Below are positions 43,662-52,386 of a DNA stretch of 64,000 bases, one piece after another (positions within the stretch are counted from its first letter, which is position 1; every line of letters begins with the position of its first letter). Under the pieces are notes generated by a model. It did not search any database, had not been told where the DNA came from, and saw only the letters and a list, made by a program, of their open reading frames with translations. Source of the stretch: Sulfurifustis variabilis (GTDB taxonomy: Bacteria; Pseudomonadota; Gammaproteobacteria; Acidiferrobacterales; Sulfurifustaceae); the NCBI RefSeq assembly GCF_002355415.1, contig NZ_AP014936.1, positions 3,571,501 through 3,635,500 of the forward strand, in the 5' to 3' direction. A program made the translations under genes and the position numbers.

Positions 43662-44426
43662 TCAGCGGGCCGGGTGGCCGGCGATCGCGGGTGCGTGGTC
43701 GAGGTGCCCGGCGGCTGGCGCCGCATGACGGCCGTGCCCGGCGGGAGGGACCGGCATCGAGAGCATGAGCACGCCGAAGGCGATGACGAGCAGTCCCGCC
43801 GTGGCCCGCACGAGCGGGTGCCGCACGAACCCCGAGAACCACGCGGCCGCGCCGCCGACCGCGAGCATCATGGGCAGCGTGCCCAGGCCGAAGACGGCCA
43901 TGCGGGCGGCCGATCCGCCGGCGCTCCCCGACGTCACCGCGAAGGCGAGCGCGGCGTAGACCATCCCGCACGGCAGCCAGCCCCACACCAGTCCGACGCC
44001 GGCGGCCTGCGCGGGATTGCGCACCGGCAGCAGCCTGCGCCCGAAGGGCTCGATGCGCCGCCAGACGGTGCCGCCGAGGCGCTCGAGCCACACGAGCCCC
44101 GGCCACCACCCGGCGAGATAAAGCCCGAGCGCGACCATGAAGAGTCCCGAGATCCACTTGCCCAGGAAGCGCGCGTCTCCGAGCGGCACGGCGCCCGCCG
44201 CGGCGCCCGCGAGCCAGCCGAGCAGCGCCCCGAGCAGCGCGTAGGTGGCGATGCGCCCGGCGTTGTAAGCGAGCAGGTACGGAAGCAGCGACCACGTCGA
44301 TCGGCGCGTCGCTTCGGGAAGCCCGAGGGTCAGCGCGCCCACGATCCCGCCGCACATGCCGAGGCAGTGCACGGAGCCGAGGAGCCCGACGAGGAAAGCG
44401 GACAGGAGCGGAAGATCGGTGTGCAT
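43662..44426 (-). CDS. TauE/SafE-like membrane protein of the cbb3 locus (COG2836 type)
   Basis: A 254-residue polytopic protein with SAFLVGLLGSVHCLGMCGGI VGAL (conserved H-C-x-G-M-C-G-G) and the repeat motif VWGWLPCGMVYAALAFAVTS. Proteins of this type regularly end ccoNOQPGHIS loci and are implicated in copper handling for cbb3 oxidase. The conserved Cys/His support metal transfer. The C-terminus is His-rich (GHGRHAAPAAGHLDHAPAIA). It follows ccoH by 30 bp. Confidence 0.85.
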   Translation of the reverse strand: MHTDLPLLSAFLVGLLGSVHCLGMCGGIVGALTLGLPEATRRSTWSLLPYLLAYNAGRIATYALLGALLGWLAGAAAGAVPLGDARFLGKWISGLFMVALGLYLAGWWPGLVWLERLGGTVWRRIEPFGRRLLPVRNPAQAAGVGLVWGWLPCGMVYAALAFAVTSGSAGGSAARMAVFGLGTLPMMLAVGGAAAWFSGFVRHPLVRATAGLLVIAFGVLMLSMPVPPAGHGRHAAPAAGHLDHAPAIAGHPAR

Positions 44427-44456
44427 GACTGCGTGTGGCGGCCGCCCGCCGGTGGA

Positions 44457-44963
44457 TCAGAAATACGAGTCGCCCGCTTTCATCACCAGGCGCGATGCGC
44501 CGGGGAACACGGCCGAGCCGACCAGGCGCCAGTCGGCCGCTTCGAGCTGAACGTGCCATCGCCCGGGCGGAAGCGAGGGCAGCAGCGCGTGGTAGCTGCC
44601 GTCGGCCGTGCGGTCGAGGTCGACCTCCCGGTCGAAGCCGCCCCGCGTCGCGTGCAGCAGCCGGAGGTGCAGCCGCGCGGGCTGCTCGAACGCGGGGGCG
44701 CCGGTCAGTCGCGCGCGCACGAGCCGGCGCTCGGCGTCGAACTCGATGTCGCTCGCGAGCCGAAGGCGCAGCGCGGCGTCGTCGCGCGCGAGCACCCGGT
44801 TGATCTCCCTGCCCTTCCGGTAGTAGTCGTCCACGACCAGGCCGTCGTCGGTGTGAATGGCGAGCGCCAGGGTGACGAAGCCCCCGATGACCGCGGCGAG
44901 CGGCAGCGAGACGAGCAGCCAGACGAACGGCACCCGGTACCAGGGCAGGCCACGGGGCTTCAC
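44457..44963 (-). CDS. ccoH: Cbb3 oxidase assembly protein CcoH/FixH
   Basis: A 168-residue FixH protein. N-terminal transmembrane helix VPFVWLLVSLPLAAVIGGFV, then the family hallmark DDGLVVDDYYRKGREINRVL ARD, and a periplasmic beta-sandwich. CcoH is needed for stable cbb3 assembly in Rhodobacter. The GTG at 44963 overlaps the ccoG stop (GTGA); longer frames in the same phase are shadows of ccoG. Confidence 0.92.
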   Translation of the reverse strand: MKPRGLPWYRVPFVWLLVSLPLAAVIGGFVTLALAIHTDDGLVVDDYYRKGREINRVLARDDAALRLRLASDIEFDAERRLVRARLTGAPAFEQPARLHLRLLHATRGGFDREVDLDRTADGSYHALLPSLPPGRWHVQLEAADWRLVGSAVFPGASRLVMKAGDSYF

Positions 44964-46525
44964 CGCACACCTCCCGGCCCGAGGAAGCGCGCGTCCTCGA
45001 CCACCTTGTGCCGCGGATTGTCGATGGCCTCCAGGCGGAACTCCACCGCCTCGCTGCGCGACTTGAGCGATTCCGGCGGCACCACGAGCGTGACCGGCAG
45101 CTCGACGACCTCGCCCGCCTCGATCGCAATCTCGGTGCGGTCGGCGCGCAGGCTGAGGCCATCGAGCCCCGCCGCCGAGAGCAGATAGGTGTGCGGCTCG
45201 GTGTCCATGTTCATGAGCTTCAGGGTATACACGTTCTCGATGAGCCCGCGCGATTCGCGATAGAGCGAGTTGCGGTCGCGAATCACGTCGATGTCGAGCG
45301 GCACGCGCAGAAGCACCGCCACGACCAGCCCCACGGCGATCGCGGCGAGCAGCCCGGAGTAGAACAGCACGCGCGGGCGGAATATCTTGCGCGGCTTCCC
45401 CAGGCTCATCTCGTTTTCGGTGGTGTAGCGGATCAGGCCCTTCGGGTAGCCCATCTTTCCCATCACCGTCTCGCACACGTCGATGCACGCGCCGCAGGCG
45501 ATGCACTGGTACTGGAGCCCGTCGCGGATATCGATGCCCGTGGGGCACACCTGCACGCAGAGGGTGCAGTCGATGCAGTCGCCGAGGCCCTTGCCCTGAT
45601 AGTCCTCGCCGCGCTTGCGCGAGCCCCTGGGCTCGCCGCGCGCGCGGTCGTAGGAGATGATCAGCGTGTCCTTGTCGAACATCGCGCTCTGGAAGCGCGC
45701 GTACGGGCACATGTACAGGCAGACCTGCTCGCGCAGCCATCCGGCGTTGCCGTAGGTCGCGAAGCCATAGAAAAGAATCCAGAAGGTCTCCCACGGCCCG
45801 AGCGCCAGGTGCGCGGCGGACACGGAGAGCTCGCGTATGGGCGTGAAGTACCCGACGAAGGTGAAGCCGGTCCACAGCGCGAAGGCGATCCAGGCGACGT
45901 GCTTGCCCCCTTTCTTGAGGATCTTCTCGGTGCTCCACGGCGCCGCCGCGAGCTTCATCTGTTTCGGGCGGTCTCCCTCGATGCGCCGCTCTATCCACAG
46001 GAACACCTCGGTCCATACGGTCTGCGGGCAGGTGTAGCCGCACCAGAGCCGCCCGGCGATCGCAGTGAAGAGGAACAGCGAAAGCGCCGAGATCACGAGG
46101 ATGGCGGTGAGGTAGAACAGGTCCTGCGGCCAGAATGTCCAGAAGAAGAGGTTGAACTTGCGGTTCGGCAGGTCGATCAGGAACGCCTGCCGGCCGGGAC
46201 CCCAATTGATCCAGGGGAGGATGTAGAAGACGCCGAGCGTGGCGAACACCATCGCCACGCGCCAGTTGGCGAAGAAGCCGTGGACCTGGCGCGGATAGAC
46301 GTACTGGCGCTTGGCGTAGAGCGCCTCGGAGACCGCGTCCGCCTCGCCCAGCGGCGGGATGCGCTGGCCCTTCGGGCGCAGCGGCACGGGGCGGGCCGCG
46401 CCCGAAGCTTTCGTCTTCGCGGCGATCTCCGCCTGCGCCTCGATCAGCGAGATGACCCGGACGCTGTGCTTCGGGTTTTCGGCGGATTCGCCGCCCGGCT
46501 TGGCCGGCTTGGTGCCTTCGCTCAC
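44960..46525 (-). CDS. ccoG: Cbb3 oxidase accessory ferredoxin-like protein CcoG
   Basis: A 521-residue membrane protein, a copper reductase in cbb3 biogenesis. Four to five transmembrane helices flank the redox core. CGYTCPQTVW (NosR/CcoG Cys motif) and REQVCLYMCPYARFQ are followed by two [4Fe-4S] motifs (CIDCTLCVQVCPTGIDIRDG and CIACGACIDVCETV), then a C-terminal Ig-like domain. Start GTG at 46525 overlaps the ccoP stop. The N-terminal 60 residues are a charged, low-complexity cytoplasmic segment. Confidence 0.95.
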   Translation of the reverse strand: MSEGTKPAKPGGESAENPKHSVRVISLIEAQAEIAAKTKASGAARPVPLRPKGQRIPPLGEADAVSEALYAKRQYVYPRQVHGFFANWRVAMVFATLGVFYILPWINWGPGRQAFLIDLPNRKFNLFFWTFWPQDLFYLTAILVISALSLFLFTAIAGRLWCGYTCPQTVWTEVFLWIERRIEGDRPKQMKLAAAPWSTEKILKKGGKHVAWIAFALWTGFTFVGYFTPIRELSVSAAHLALGPWETFWILFYGFATYGNAGWLREQVCLYMCPYARFQSAMFDKDTLIISYDRARGEPRGSRKRGEDYQGKGLGDCIDCTLCVQVCPTGIDIRDGLQYQCIACGACIDVCETVMGKMGYPKGLIRYTTENEMSLGKPRKIFRPRVLFYSGLLAAIAVGLVVAVLLRVPLDIDVIRDRNSLYRESRGLIENVYTLKLMNMDTEPHTYLLSAAGLDGLSLRADRTEIAIEAGEVVELPVTLVVPPESLKSRSEAVEFRLEAIDNPRHKVVEDARFLGPGGVR

Positions 46526-47460
46526 GGGCTCCCCGAAGGCGAATCCGCGGCCGCGAGCCGGGCCGCGGACAGGCTGTAGACGTAGGCCGCGAGCAGGTGC
46601 GCCTTCGCCTCGCCGAGGAACTCGGCGTGGGCCGGCATGCGGCCCATGCGCCCCTTCTCGATGGAGTGCATCACCGCCGGCTTCGACCCGCCGTAGAGCC
46701 AGACGTCGTCCGTCAGGTTGGGCGCGCCGAGCATGGGGTTGCCCTTGCCGTCCGGACCGTGGCAGGCGACGCACAGCTGCTGGAACTTCTCCTTGCCGGC
46801 CGCCGCCGCCGTCGCGTCGACTTCGCGCCCGGAGAGGCTGAGCACGTAGTCGGCGACGTTCTTTACGCCCTCCGGTCCGAGCGCCGGGCCCCACGGGGGC
46901 ATCATGCCGCTGCGTCCCTGCATGATGCTCGTCTTGATCGCCGCCGGTTCGCCGCCCCACAGCCAGTCGTGGTCGCGCAGGTTGGGAAAGCCCGCCGCGC
47001 CGCGCGCGTCGGAGCCGTGGCACACGGTGCAGTAATTCACGAACAGCCGCTCGCCGGTCTTCAGCGCATCCCTGTTCCGGGCGAGCACCGTGATGTCCTC
47101 CTTGAGGTACTGCTCGTAGAGCGGGTTGTAGCGCTCGTCCGCCACCTTCACCTCGCCTTCGTACTGGCCCTTCGAGCTCCAGCCGAGCACGCCGGCGAAC
47201 GTGCCCAGGCCCGGGTACAGCACGAGGTAGCCGAGCCCGAAGACGAGCGTGATGTAGAACATGTTGAGCCACCAGCGCGGCAGCGGATTGTTGTACTCCT
47301 CGAGATCGCCGTCCCAGACGTGGCCCATGGTCTTGGGCTGCTCCTCGCCCTTGCGCGGCGGCTCGGTCATCCACCGATTGAGGAGGAACAGACCGATGAT
47401 CCCCGCGAGCGTGGGGACGATGATGAACCAGTTCCAGAAACCGCTCGTGAAATCAGCCAT
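46522..47460 (-). CDS. ccoP: Cbb3 oxidase diheme subunit CcoP
   Basis: A 312-residue membrane-anchored cytochrome c. N-terminal helices (FWNWFIIVPTLAGIIGLFLL; WWLNMFYITLVFGLGYLVLY) with the DGDLEEYNNPLPRWW segment between them, then two heme c domains with CTVCH and CVACH sites. It feeds electrons to CcoO/CcoN. The start is 6 bp after ccoQ; the end overlaps ccoG. Confidence 0.96.
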   Translation of the reverse strand: MADFTSGFWNWFIIVPTLAGIIGLFLLNRWMTEPPRKGEEQPKTMGHVWDGDLEEYNNPLPRWWLNMFYITLVFGLGYLVLYPGLGTFAGVLGWSSKGQYEGEVKVADERYNPLYEQYLKEDITVLARNRDALKTGERLFVNYCTVCHGSDARGAAGFPNLRDHDWLWGGEPAAIKTSIMQGRSGMMPPWGPALGPEGVKNVADYVLSLSGREVDATAAAAGKEKFQQLCVACHGPDGKGNPMLGAPNLTDDVWLYGGSKPAVMHSIEKGRMGRMPAHAEFLGEAKAHLLAAYVYSLSAARLAAADSPSGSP

Positions 47461-47465
47461 CTCAG

Positions 47466-47630
47466 TTACTCCTTCGAATGCCCCCGCGGCGGCTCGTCAT
47501 CCTCGAGCGGGCGCCGCGCGGCCTTGTCGAACGTCGACTTGCGCTTGCTGCTGTACGCCCAGACGACGATCGCCAGAAACACGATCACCAGCAGGACGGT
47601 CCAGATCGAATGCAGGAACGCGAGATCCAT
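47466..47630 (-). CDS. ccoQ: Cbb3 oxidase small subunit CcoQ
   Basis: A 54-residue single-helix protein: MDLAFLHSIWTVLLVIVFLA then IVVWAYSSKRKSTFDKAARR and an acidic C-terminus. Size, single N-terminal helix, the WAYS-KRK-FD-AA pattern and position between ccoO and ccoP identify CcoQ, which stabilises the complex. It begins 6 bases after the ccoO stop. Confidence 0.93.
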   Translation of the reverse strand: MDLAFLHSIWTVLLVIVFLAIVVWAYSSKRKSTFDKAARRPLEDDEPPRGHSKE

Positions 47631-47636
47631 GGCGTT

Positions 47637-48257
47637 TCAGCGGCGCGCCTTGATCGTCGTGCCCATGCCCTGCAGGTACGCGATCACCGCGTCCATCTCG
47701 GTCTTGCCCTCGAGCGCGCCCGGCGCCGCCGCGATCTCCTCGTCGGTGTACGGATGCCCGAGCTTCCTGAGCACCTGCATCTTGGTCTGGACCAGCGAGG
47801 GGTCGAGCTTGCGCTCGGCCAGCCACGGGTAACCGGGCATGATCGACTCCGGAACGACGTCGCGCGGATTCGTCAGGTGCACCCGGTGCCACTCGTCGGA
47901 GTAGCGCCCGCCGACGCGGTGCAGGTCCGGCCCGGTGCGCTTGCTGCCCCACTGGAACGGCCGGTCGTAGACGAACTCGCCGGCCACCGAGTAGTGCCCG
48001 TAGCGCTCGGTCTCGGCGCGGAAAGGCCGGATCATCTGCGAGTGGCACACGTTGCACGACTCGCGGATATAGATATCCCGCCCCTCGAGCTGCAACGCCG
48101 GGTAGGGCACCAGTCCCGCCACCGCCTCGGTCGTCGTCTTCTGAAAGAAGAGCGGGACGATCTGCACCAGCCCGCCGACGCTGATCACCACGACGGTGAG
48201 CACGATCAGCAGGAATACGTTCGTCTCGACTTTTTCGTGTCCGCTGTTGGCTGCCAC
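47637..48257 (-). CDS. ccoO: Cbb3 oxidase monoheme subunit CcoO
   Basis: A 206-residue cytochrome c with N-terminal helix [20 protein letters not shown], one heme site [20 protein letters not shown] and the CcoO-typical [36 protein letters not shown]. The final axial Met is in [10 protein letters not shown]. Starts 12 bp after ccoN. Complete. Confidence 0.97.
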   Translation of the reverse strand: MAANSGHEKVETNVFLLIVLTVVVISVGGLVQIVPLFFQKTTTEAVAGLVPYPALQLEGRDIYIRESCNVCHSQMIRPFRAETERYGHYSVAGEFVYDRPFQWGSKRTGPDLHRVGGRYSDEWHRVHLTNPRDVVPESIMPGYPWLAERKLDPSLVQTKMQVLRKLGHPYTDEEIAAAPGALEGKTEMDAVIAYLQGMGTTIKARR

Positions 48258-48269
48258 GTTGAAACCTCC

Positions 48270-49688
48270 TCAGCGAGCCAGTTCGGGGACGGCGGCGCGC
48301 GCGGGCGCGGTCCCGACGATGGTCTTCCACAGGTTGTAAGCCATGATCAGCATCCCGGCGAGGAAGAACACCCCGCCCAGGAAGCGCACGATGTAGAACG
48401 GATGCATGGCGGCCACGCTCTCGACGAAGCTGTACGTGAGCGTGCCGTCCGGATTGACCGCGCGCCACATGAGGCCCTGCATCACGCCCGCGATCCACAT
48501 GGCGGAGATGTAGAGCACGATGCCGATGGTCGACACCCAGAAGTGCAGCTCGATCAGCCGCAGGCTGTGGATCTCCCGATTGAACAGCCGCGGAATCAGG
48601 AAGTACATCGCCCCGATGGAGATCATCGCGACCCAGCCCAGCGCGCCGGAATGCACGTGGCCGATCGTCCAGTCCGTGTAGTGCGAGAGCGCGTTGACCG
48701 TCTTGATCGACATCATCGGTCCCTCGAAGGTCGACATGCCGTAGAACGAGACCGAGACGATGAGGAACTTGAGGATCGGGTCCGTGCGCAGCTTCTGCCA
48801 GGCGCCCGAGAGCGTCATGATGCCGTTGATCATGCCGCCCCAGGACGGCGCGAGCAGGATCAGCGAGAACACCATGCCGAGCGACTGCGTCCAGTCCGGC
48901 AGCGCCGTGTAGTGAAGATGGTGCGGGCCGGCCCAGATGTAGGTGAAGGCGAGGGCCCAGAAGTGCACCACCGACAGCCGGTAGGAGTACACCGGCCGCT
49001 CCGCCTGCTTCGGGATGAAGTAGTACATGATCCCCAGGAAGCCGGCGGTCAGGAAGAAGCCCACCGCGTTGTGGCCGTACCACCACTGCACCATCGCGTC
49101 CTGCACGCCGGCGTAGACCGAGTAGGACTTGGTCCAGGAGACCGGCAGGGCGAGGCTGTTGAACACGTGCAGCACGGCGATCGTCAGGATGAACGCCGCG
49201 TAGAACCAGTTGGCGACGTAGATGTGGCTGACCTTGCGCTTCGCGATGGTGCCGAGGAAGACCACCGCGTAGGCGACCCAGACCAGCGTGATCAGGAGGT
49301 CGATCGGCCACTCGAGCTCGGCGTACTCCTTGGTAGTGGTGATGCCGAGCGGCAGCGAGACCGCCGCCGAGACGATCACCGCCTGCCAGCCCCAGAACGT
49401 GAAGGCGGCGAGCCGGTCCGAGATGAGCCGGACCCCGCAGGTGCGCTGCACCACATAATATGACGTCGCGAACAGCGCGCTGCCGCCGAAGGCGAAGACG
49501 ACCGCGTTCGTGTGCAACGGCCGCAGGCGCGAGAACGTGAGCCAGGGGATGTCGAAGTTGAGCTGCGGCCAGGCCATCTGCGCCGCGATCACCACTCCGA
49601 CCAGCATGCCGACGATGCCCCAGACGACGGTCATCACGGCGAACTGGCGCACGACTTTGTAGTTGTACACTTCAGCGTTGGAGGCCAT
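48270..49688 (-). CDS. ccoN: Cbb3 oxidase catalytic subunit CcoN
   Basis: A 472-residue heme-copper oxidase subunit I of C type, reducing O2 with high affinity. Twelve hydrophobic helices are visible. Copper B/heme ligands are in [20 protein letters not shown] and [20 protein letters not shown], and the final region [20 protein letters not shown] carries the heme-ligand His pair. The ATG at 49688 gives the normal N-terminus ([20 protein letters not shown]); an ATG eight codons upstream is less likely. An FNR box lies about 90 bp upstream. Confidence 0.97.
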   Translation of the reverse strand: MASNAEVYNYKVVRQFAVMTVVWGIVGMLVGVVIAAQMAWPQLNFDIPWLTFSRLRPLHTNAVVFAFGGSALFATSYYVVQRTCGVRLISDRLAAFTFWGWQAVIVSAAVSLPLGITTTKEYAELEWPIDLLITLVWVAYAVVFLGTIAKRKVSHIYVANWFYAAFILTIAVLHVFNSLALPVSWTKSYSVYAGVQDAMVQWWYGHNAVGFFLTAGFLGIMYYFIPKQAERPVYSYRLSVVHFWALAFTYIWAGPHHLHYTALPDWTQSLGMVFSLILLAPSWGGMINGIMTLSGAWQKLRTDPILKFLIVSVSFYGMSTFEGPMMSIKTVNALSHYTDWTIGHVHSGALGWVAMISIGAMYFLIPRLFNREIHSLRLIELHFWVSTIGIVLYISAMWIAGVMQGLMWRAVNPDGTLTYSFVESVAAMHPFYIVRFLGGVFFLAGMLIMAYNLWKTIVGTAPARAAVPELAR

Positions 49689-49775
49689 CGAGGATCTTCC
49701 GTTCAGGAACAAAGGGGTACGACGCCGCCCCGGCGGGACGGCTTAGAATGGTAATAAAGGCGGAGGAAGGACTTC

Positions 49776-49789
49776 TTGACCTGGATCAA
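49776..49789 (-). promoter_or_regulatory. FNR/ANR box upstream of ccoN
   Basis: TTGAC-CTGG-ATCAA (minus strand TTGAT-CCAG-GTCAA), nine of ten half-site bases matching TTGAT-N4-ATCAA. If the activator is centred at -41.5, transcription would start near 49741, with AT-rich -10 candidates (TATTACCATTCT on the minus strand, 49745-49756) suitably placed. It fits oxygen-responsive control of ccoNOQP by the FNR encoded 1.8 kb away. Confidence 0.8.
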
Positions 49790-49833
49790 GTACGCGGCCC
49801 CCCGCGCCGACGGGGCGCGGGGGGCGCGACCGA

Positions 49834-50436
49834 TCAGGCGGTAAAGACGGGACCGATGCCGGCTCCCCAGAGAATCACGCTCGCGGCGAGCACGCCGACC
49901 AGCATCACCAGTCCGACGGCGAGCACCGCGCTGGAGAACAGGAATCCGCGCTCGGGGGAGACGCCCATCATGATCGGCACCCCCGTGTACAGCAGGTAGA
50001 CCGTGTACGCGAGCGCCGGGAGACCGATCACGAGGTTCACCCACAGCACCGGGTAGAGCAGCATCGCTCCGATCAGGAAGAGCGGCGTGGCGGTGTACGC
50101 GGCGAGCGCGATGCACTGCGGCAGCGGCTGGGTGGCGCCGTACGTCCGCCCCATCCAGTGGATGAGCTTGCCGATGGTGAACACGGCGACCAGCATCGTC
50201 ACGTAGAACAGCACCGCGATCTGCAGCGCGCTCCCGGGCGTCAGGCGAATCGTCTCGCGCGCCCCGACCTGCCAGCCGACCTGCGTGGTGCCGATGTACC
50301 CCGCGATGGCGGGAATCAGCGCCAGAACGAGAACGTGCGAACAGTAGCACCGCGTGACGGTGCAGTTTTCCTTGCGGATGGATTTCCACTCTTGCTCCGG
50401 ATGGGCAAGCATTCCCCAGACGTGACTCAGGAACAT
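49834..50436 (-). CDS. Yip1 family membrane protein
   Basis: A 200-residue protein with five to six transmembrane helices (SHVLVLALIPAIAGYIGTTQ, IAVLFYVTMLVAVFTIGKLI, FLIGAMLLYPVLWVNLVIGL, VLAVGLVMLVGVLAASVILW). The N-terminal VWGMLAHPEQEWKSIR is typical of bacterial Yip1 proteins. AGGAGGAGG precedes the ATG. Function in bacteria unknown; it reads away from the FNR box region. Confidence 0.8.
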   Translation of the reverse strand: MFLSHVWGMLAHPEQEWKSIRKENCTVTRCYCSHVLVLALIPAIAGYIGTTQVGWQVGARETIRLTPGSALQIAVLFYVTMLVAVFTIGKLIHWMGRTYGATQPLPQCIALAAYTATPLFLIGAMLLYPVLWVNLVIGLPALAYTVYLLYTGVPIMMGVSPERGFLFSSAVLAVGLVMLVGVLAASVILWGAGIGPVFTA

Positions 50437-50513
50437 CGGGCCTCCTCCTGCCAGTAACGTTTATCGTTCTACTGATTATTGGCACCGGAGTTTCCTGCAA
50501 TGTCTGGAATCGG

Positions 50514-50690
50514 TCAACGCGGGGCGTGGAAAGACTTAGCCTGTCGCTCGGTTATGCGCGGTGACACCGGCCGCTTCATCTCGCGACGCACGTAGAAGAA
50601 GAGGTACGTCGCCATGCCGATGATGAAGGCGATGGTCAGCATGGACAGCCAGCCGATCCAGGTCCCGAACAGCTCGTTCAGTATGGGCAC
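50514..50690 (-). CDS. DUF3149 small membrane protein
   Basis: A 58-residue protein from a GTG at 50690 (GGAGGAAGC in front). It reads LNELFGTWIGWLSMLTIAFI then IGMATYLFFYVRREMKRPV, one hydrophobic helix preceded by an LFGT-G-LS motif as in DUF3149 proteins. It lies 60 bp downstream of ompW and may be co-transcribed. Function unknown. Confidence 0.78.
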   Translation of the reverse strand: MPILNELFGTWIGWLSMLTIAFIIGMATYLFFYVRREMKRPVSPRITERQAKSFHAPR

Positions 50691-50750
50691 GCTTCCTCCT
50701 TGCCGCCGCTCGGCGGCGCCGGGGCATCGAGCGGCCCCGGCCTTCGGGCT

Positions 50751-51380
50751 TCAGAACGTCCAACCCACGCCGACGAAGAACACCCAGGGATCGATGGGCA
50801 CGTCGAACTTGGGCAATCCCGTCACCTCGGCCTCGGTCTCGATGTCGGCGTAGAAAACCGCGGCGCTCGCGAACATGTTCCTGGTGATGTCCACGTCCAC
50901 GCCGCCCTCGAGCGCGAAGCCGAAAGAGTCGTCGAGCTCGATGTCGGCGCCGGCGAGCGCGCCCTTGGTGTCTTCGCTCGTGAAGGTCGTGTAGTTGAGG
51001 CCGGCCCCCACGTACGGCCGCACGCCGGACTTCGGCGTGAAGCGGTACTGCAGCGTGACGGTCGGCGGCAGGTGCTCGACCTCGGCGACGGTACCCAGGC
51101 CTTGCACGTCCACGTCGTGCTTGAACGGCAGCGCGCCCAGGACCTGCAGGTTCAGGTTGTCGGTCAGCATGTAACCGAGCGTGAAGGCCAGGCTGCTGCC
51201 GTCGTCCACGCCGACATCCAGACCAAGCACGCTGCCGTTGTCGCTCTTCGGGTTCACCTGCCCGTAACCGACGCGGGCCGTCCAGTCGCCCTGCTCCAGC
51301 GCGCCGGCGGGGGCAGCGGCCGCGAGGCCGAGGACGCCGCCCATCAGCAAGGGGGCGTAGAACTTGTGTTTCGTGCGCAT
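50751..51380 (-). CDS. ompW: OmpW family outer-membrane protein
   Basis: A 209-residue eight-stranded beta-barrel. Signal peptide (LLMGGVLGLAAAAPAGA), first strand DWTARVGYGQVNPKSDNGSV, then LAFTLGYMLTDNLNLQVLGA LPFKHD, LPPTVTLQYRFTPKSGVRPY VGAGLNYTTF and terminal WVFFVGVGWTF, all OmpW marks. OmpW forms a hydrophobic channel and is oxygen-regulated by FNR in E. coli; an FNR-like site lies 82 bp upstream here. Confidence 0.93.
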   Translation of the reverse strand: MRTKHKFYAPLLMGGVLGLAAAAPAGALEQGDWTARVGYGQVNPKSDNGSVLGLDVGVDDGSSLAFTLGYMLTDNLNLQVLGALPFKHDVDVQGLGTVAEVEHLPPTVTLQYRFTPKSGVRPYVGAGLNYTTFTSEDTKGALAGADIELDDSFGFALEGGVDVDITRNMFASAAVFYADIETEAEVTGLPKFDVPIDPWVFFVGVGWTF

Positions 51381-51461
51381 GATCGCCTCTCGTTATGCCT
51401 TGATCGCGGTCGCCACGTTGCGGCCGCGGGCAAAACGTAGCCGGGCGGGAGCGCCCGAACA

Positions 51462-51475
51462 CTGACGTGCGTCAA
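51462..51475 (-). promoter_or_regulatory. Possible FNR-type box upstream of ompW
   Basis: Minus strand TTGAC-GCAC-GTCAG, symmetric and eight of ten half-site bases matching the FNR consensus. It lies between fnr and ompW, centred about 88 bp before the ompW start. Either ompW activation or fnr autoregulation is possible; only position and symmetry support it. Confidence 0.5.
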
Positions 51476-51532
51476 CGAAATCGCGTGGCGGGAAAGCGCG
51501 CCGAGGCGGCGCGCGAACGAGACCTTTACGGC

Positions 51533-52315
51533 CTAGCGGCCGCGCGCGCCCAGCCCGGCGAGCGAATGGAGCCGCTCGAGATCCGTGATCCGGACATGCT
51601 TTCGGGTCACCTGCAGGAGGCCCTGCTCCTGGAAACGCGTGAACAGACGACTGACCGTCTCTTCGGCGAGGCCCAGGTAGTTGCCGATGTCGGTGCGCGA
51701 CATGGAAAGGTTGTATTCGCGGCGCGAGAAGCCCCGCGCGCCGTACCGCTCGGACAGGTTCACGAGGAAGCCCGCGAGGCGGTGCTCGCTGCTCTGGCGA
51801 CCCAGCTGGGTCAGCATGTCGTGGTCGTGCAGGATCTCCTTGCTCATGATGCGGAACATCTGACGCGCGAGCGCGGGCACCTGGCGCGAGAGCTCCTCGA
51901 AGCGATCGAAGGGAACCTCGCACACGCTCGTCGCCTCCAAGGTACGGGCGGAGCACGGGTGCCGGTCGACGTTGATGGCGTCCAATCCGAGCAGCTCGCC
52001 CGGCAGGTGGAAACCGGTGACCTGCACCCGGCCGTCCTCGACCATCGTGTAGGTCTTGATCGATCCGGAGCGCACCGCATAAATGGCGTTGAACGGATCA
52101 CCGACGCGGAACAGGTGCTCGCCGCGCGGCAGCATCCGACGGCGCTTGATGATGCGGTCGAGCAGCTCGAGATCCGCGGCCCCGACGCCGACCGGCAGGC
52201 AGAGCTGGAACAGCGTGCAGTCCTTGCACTGGATCTTGAGCCTGGCGATCTCGGCCGGGACGCGGGACACGGCGGAGGCGGCGCTTTCCGGCGCCTCGGA
52301 GGCTCGATCGCTCAT
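51533..52315 (-). CDS. fnr: Oxygen-sensing regulator FNR
   Basis: A 260-residue CRP/FNR regulator. Cluster ligands Cys30, Cys33, Cys39 (IQCKDCTLFQLCLPVG) and Cys121 (DRHPCSA) match the spacing of E. coli FNR for an oxygen-labile [4Fe-4S] cluster. The DNA-recognition helix has the FNR pattern GLAEETVSRLFTRF (E--SR), which reads TTGAT half-sites. It sits between ompW and ccoI, near FNR-like boxes. Confidence 0.95.
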   Translation of the reverse strand: MSDRASEAPESAASAVSRVPAEIARLKIQCKDCTLFQLCLPVGVGAADLELLDRIIKRRRMLPRGEHLFRVGDPFNAIYAVRSGSIKTYTMVEDGRVQVTGFHLPGELLGLDAINVDRHPCSARTLEATSVCEVPFDRFEELSRQVPALARQMFRIMSKEILHDHDMLTQLGRQSSEHRLAGFLVNLSERYGARGFSRREYNLSMSRTDIGNYLGLAEETVSRLFTRFQEQGLLQVTRKHVRITDLERLHSLAGLGARGR

Positions 52316-52386
52316 GGTTTCTTGATTGACACGAGAGGGCTTGACGCCCCAATGTAATCGACGCTCCCGGATTTCACAAACGCCCC

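Noticed and set aside
52320-52345. FNR box between fnr and ccoI (TTGATTGACACGAG)
   Set aside because: Only the TTGAT half-site is good; the second half does not match.
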